Assembly (NCBI RefSeq): GCF_031846525.1
Contig: NZ_JAVRHM010000018.1
Coordinates: 1 to 64,000, forward strand
From: Autumnicola patrickiae
GTDB lineage: Bacteria; Bacteroidota; Bacteroidia; Flavobacteriales; Flavobacteriaceae
Direction: 5' to 3'
Length of the DNA: 64,000 nucleotides
The notes under the pieces were generated by a model. It was given only the letters and a program-made list of their open reading frames with translations, was not told the DNA's origin and searched no databases. Of this stretch, positions 63,701-64,000 are shown one piece after another (the stretch's first letter is position 1; each line of letters starts with the position of its first letter). Both the position numbers and the translations under genes were made by a program.

Positions 63701-64000
63701 GCTTTGTGGACTAAAATTGAAGTTATCTCCTCCACAAATTATAAAAGGAAGTTCATTTTCCGGGGGAAGGTTGGTTAATCTTGGTGCAGGATATATATTA
63801 ACTTTCAATACTTCTTTCGTAATACACCCACTGATAGAAGTTAAGGTAATTTCATAAGTAATTTCAACAGGAGAACCGGAGGAGTTGTTTAATACTTCAT
63901 TTATAGCATCCTCGCCGGAACTGGTAGAATTATCGGAAATAGACGGATGAGCAAGCCTTGTCCATTTTATACTTTCAGTAGTAGTTGCGTCAAACTGGAA
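57734..64000 (-). CDS. Giant secreted LamG/MAM-like surface protein 3, T9SS cargo (partial)
   Basis: The frame is open from the stop at 57734 to the right edge (2088 codons), so the N-terminus is missing; the TTG at 63808 is not a start, as coding continues in frame upstream. Visible from N to C: Ig/PKD-like repeats, a MAM-like domain (~63300-62760), an NGDFEQG carbohydrate-binding-like domain (~62350-61780), SprB units, a LamG domain (~60440-59960, LDFDGQDDYVDFG), the shared ~500-residue block, a PEEENPEELPEEDENPEEE linker and a type A sorting domain (VRIFTLNGQQLETF, NKKIIVEK). The centre follows gene 2, whereas the C-terminal 800 residues follow gene 1, indicating mosaic ancestry. Confidence 0.88.
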   Translation of the reverse strand, partial: FQFDATTTESIKWTRLAHPSISDNSTSSGEDAINEVLNNSSGSPVEITYEITLTSISGCITKEVLKVNIYPAPRLTNLPPENELPFIICGGDNFNFSPQSTAPGASFRWERPFVQGLDNPAKSSTGAINERLINTTSEAITVFYKIYVDASTCSNPTPYDIPVLVQPAPIVETTLALEGTTDKTEQIEICPGGSFVDLYSTSNVPEGLLDGETQQAPQTGIIKAWDFSNTSDRDQWSTPTSSVNSVGTQWGVLSNGDPGYRADYPNGDGPDPNNRYYGLHYFNYPSGNNPFFGIATPSSYKPYQNTSLISPSFSTVGYSDATLSFQHAYRNGDNPDGEKAELQVSFDGGNTWTTRVSYQGILGSKSEFVEGRTPNGQQITIEGNQPNVRLRFAFSNNYSGENFWIISNVKIEGEGSSGPKVTWTSSTDPEWSSNEANPKSVGPVNEETTFTATYSYEGIECDGTSSVTVKMKDVPQPRIIADFCGSTQANTITLSADSAYDRYEWTTLGEYYGNTRSIQVNSAQEYTLRVWSNGCTNTTSLSLSGNLVPNGDFEQGNTGFNTVYGYRTDIANFQEEFYVEGIYAIDDNANKYHWAFTTEGDHTTGTGDFMIVNGDVNQGKVVWETQFFEVNMNRDYYFSAWTMNIDTDYVTEERNFARLRILVFARDANGIEVQVAESTLADLWNAQENRGVPPGEWVQFYSPTFWSSGSYTEARLQIINDNTYNQGNDFGLDDISFAELNAVELEFNPTNTGPVCEGGNLQLFANLEGGRDPITYTWTGPNGFTSNEANPVIEVTSMDNEGDYRLTINDFYGCSDTEKITTVDIIPETLVNAGEDQVICAEASEISLIGTVSGSTTTGFWQTEAGDNSRFASPTSLNTIYTPSQAEITAGSVNLILTSNTPTAPCEPVQDSITITINPTPVIYSIEINSPLCYAGNDGSAKVFVSSGTPPYTFEWSNGQTGEVATGLTTLDEADALTVTVTDVNGCSLTSENILIEEPSLLEITSTSFTEPQCYGGEDATATIEVTGGFLTGAIANYKYQLLNNLGDVVFSQDNIETPAMTIPNLSAGNYTFRVNSQSSCSALTQNLTITQPPEIIVEAGEPIVPEECGITSIKLDATPVDPALGTGMWSIISGEGGSIQDPSLPDSYFTGRPNSNYELQWTVTPVTACPQLQDNIIIALPQSCSKLDFDGQDDYVDFGNNYNLINSSGTFTLEAWVKPHAVDGIRTIIAKRNINDLSSGGYDLVISNGYPAVRFNNISVMAAEKVAAERWYHLAAIHTGSEIQLYVDGIKIKTQTTTASPDIITAPMLIGAMYDPSSPVLPKSYFKGWIEEVRIWDTALNIEQLRFMMNQRIKSNGSLVKGEIIPLDVPDITWDKLLGYYRMISAEVQNGVTTNLTSNGIDGYLKNILTNQQNSAPLPYESAANGSWRTKTTWKEPEVWDVPNAKGINEDEISWNIVKADHNINSNNSEIAVLGLLISEIGVVDMLGSNNSKGNSLTVTHYLDLDGVIDLNGESQLLQTEGSILADTISGYLEREQQGTASSYNYNYWSSPVVPQGASNDRVYTVAEVMMDGSATNNFGKTMSFGNSHTYADGDFSTPRKVSNYWINTFRARTADAYSAWEQIGSNAQLKVGEGYTMKGTSGKEEVAVTDEQNYVFKGKPNNGDITLEIGANQNYLVGNPYPSGLSVNQFFLDNLNIQGGRSPKNTFNGALYFWDHFSGRTHVLSEYVGGYAVLNLVGSVAAIATDERINASGAGSLKRPGNVIPVGQGFFINTQMNTNSGGTLDGTGGQIKFTNSQRRSRKEGSNSQFLKPEIREKSAKAEEEISRIRLNFQSPLGYHRQILLGVDQHGTNGFDIGYDALLNDYNPEDMFWLIDDWEYVIQGVGHINPEQVLPIGLRIEKQEEFKIFIEELENISETVEIYIRDKSTENYHDLRNSEFILEIEPGDYYDRFEVVFQKPETAEEENPEELPEEDENPEEEVPGEDENPDTDNPEENPEDENEGNSAAISVDYLIDRKQLVIYNPGAKKIDEVRIFTLNGQQLETFTEATTEEEIYLTLMRPVSTSVYIVKIHSGEKVYNKKIIVEK

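Overview
The window is chromosomal DNA of a marine-type member of the Bacteroidota, most likely family Flavobacteriaceae. The evidence is the AT-rich composition, the short primary sigma factor, promoters of the TAnnTTTG type, a type IX secretion (T9SS) PorT/SprT gene beside ubiE, three giant cell-surface proteins with T9SS C-terminal sorting domains, an AccD that lacks its zinc cysteines, and a bacillithiol-type YpdA. The genus cannot be fixed from the sequence alone.

Region 1-8015 is accessory DNA. An IS3-family element (orfA plus the start of orfB) sits inside the transposase gene of an IS982-like element. Next to it lies a minus-strand mobilization operon: a BfmA/BtgA-like accessory protein, a DUF5712/MobB-like relaxase, a TraG/VirD4-like coupling protein broken by a 1-base frameshift and an in-frame stop, and a DnaD-like protein. 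Stacked inverted repeats upstream of the operon are a candidate oriT. Further right are a structured non-coding repeat, a YbjQ-domain/zinc-ribbon protein and a 21-codon IS3 relic. The region appears to end at 7999-8015 in a 17-bp stretch that reads like the 3' end of a tRNA gene, followed by a terminator. This is a plausible att site.

Region 8300-24000 is mixed chromosomal content: a three-gene PRC-barrel/DUF2382 envelope-stress cluster, a GH35-like glycosidase, SelO, two tandem paralogous small proteins of unknown function, an aldehyde dehydrogenase, YpdA with ribulose-phosphate epimerase, a BLUF photoreceptor, a phytoene-desaturase-like oxidoreductase with an NmrA-like protein, the primary sigma factor, and a di-heme cytochrome c peroxidase.

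Region 24000-40600 is core: pnp, rpsO, accD, fbaA, a TamL/BamA-like outer-membrane assembly protein, a SpoU rRNA methyltransferase, porT/sprT with ubiE, trkA-trkH potassium uptake, an aminotransferase with an acyl desaturase, and rsmG.

Region 40600-64000 is filled by three giant minus-strand genes in tandem (2462, 3069 and more than 2088 codons; the third runs off the right edge). Each encodes a secreted mosaic of SprB, HYR, PKD/Ig-like and LamG-type modules, an acidic Pro/Glu linker and a T9SS sorting domain. Genes 1 and 2 have matching promoter-to-start spacing, each gene ends at the same palindromic repeat, and gene 3 looks like a mosaic of its neighbours. The PorT encoded 7 kb away belongs to the machinery expected to export them. 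A family of at least 11 intergenic palindromic repeats (core GATAATTGCCATTTT) is scattered through the right three quarters of the window.
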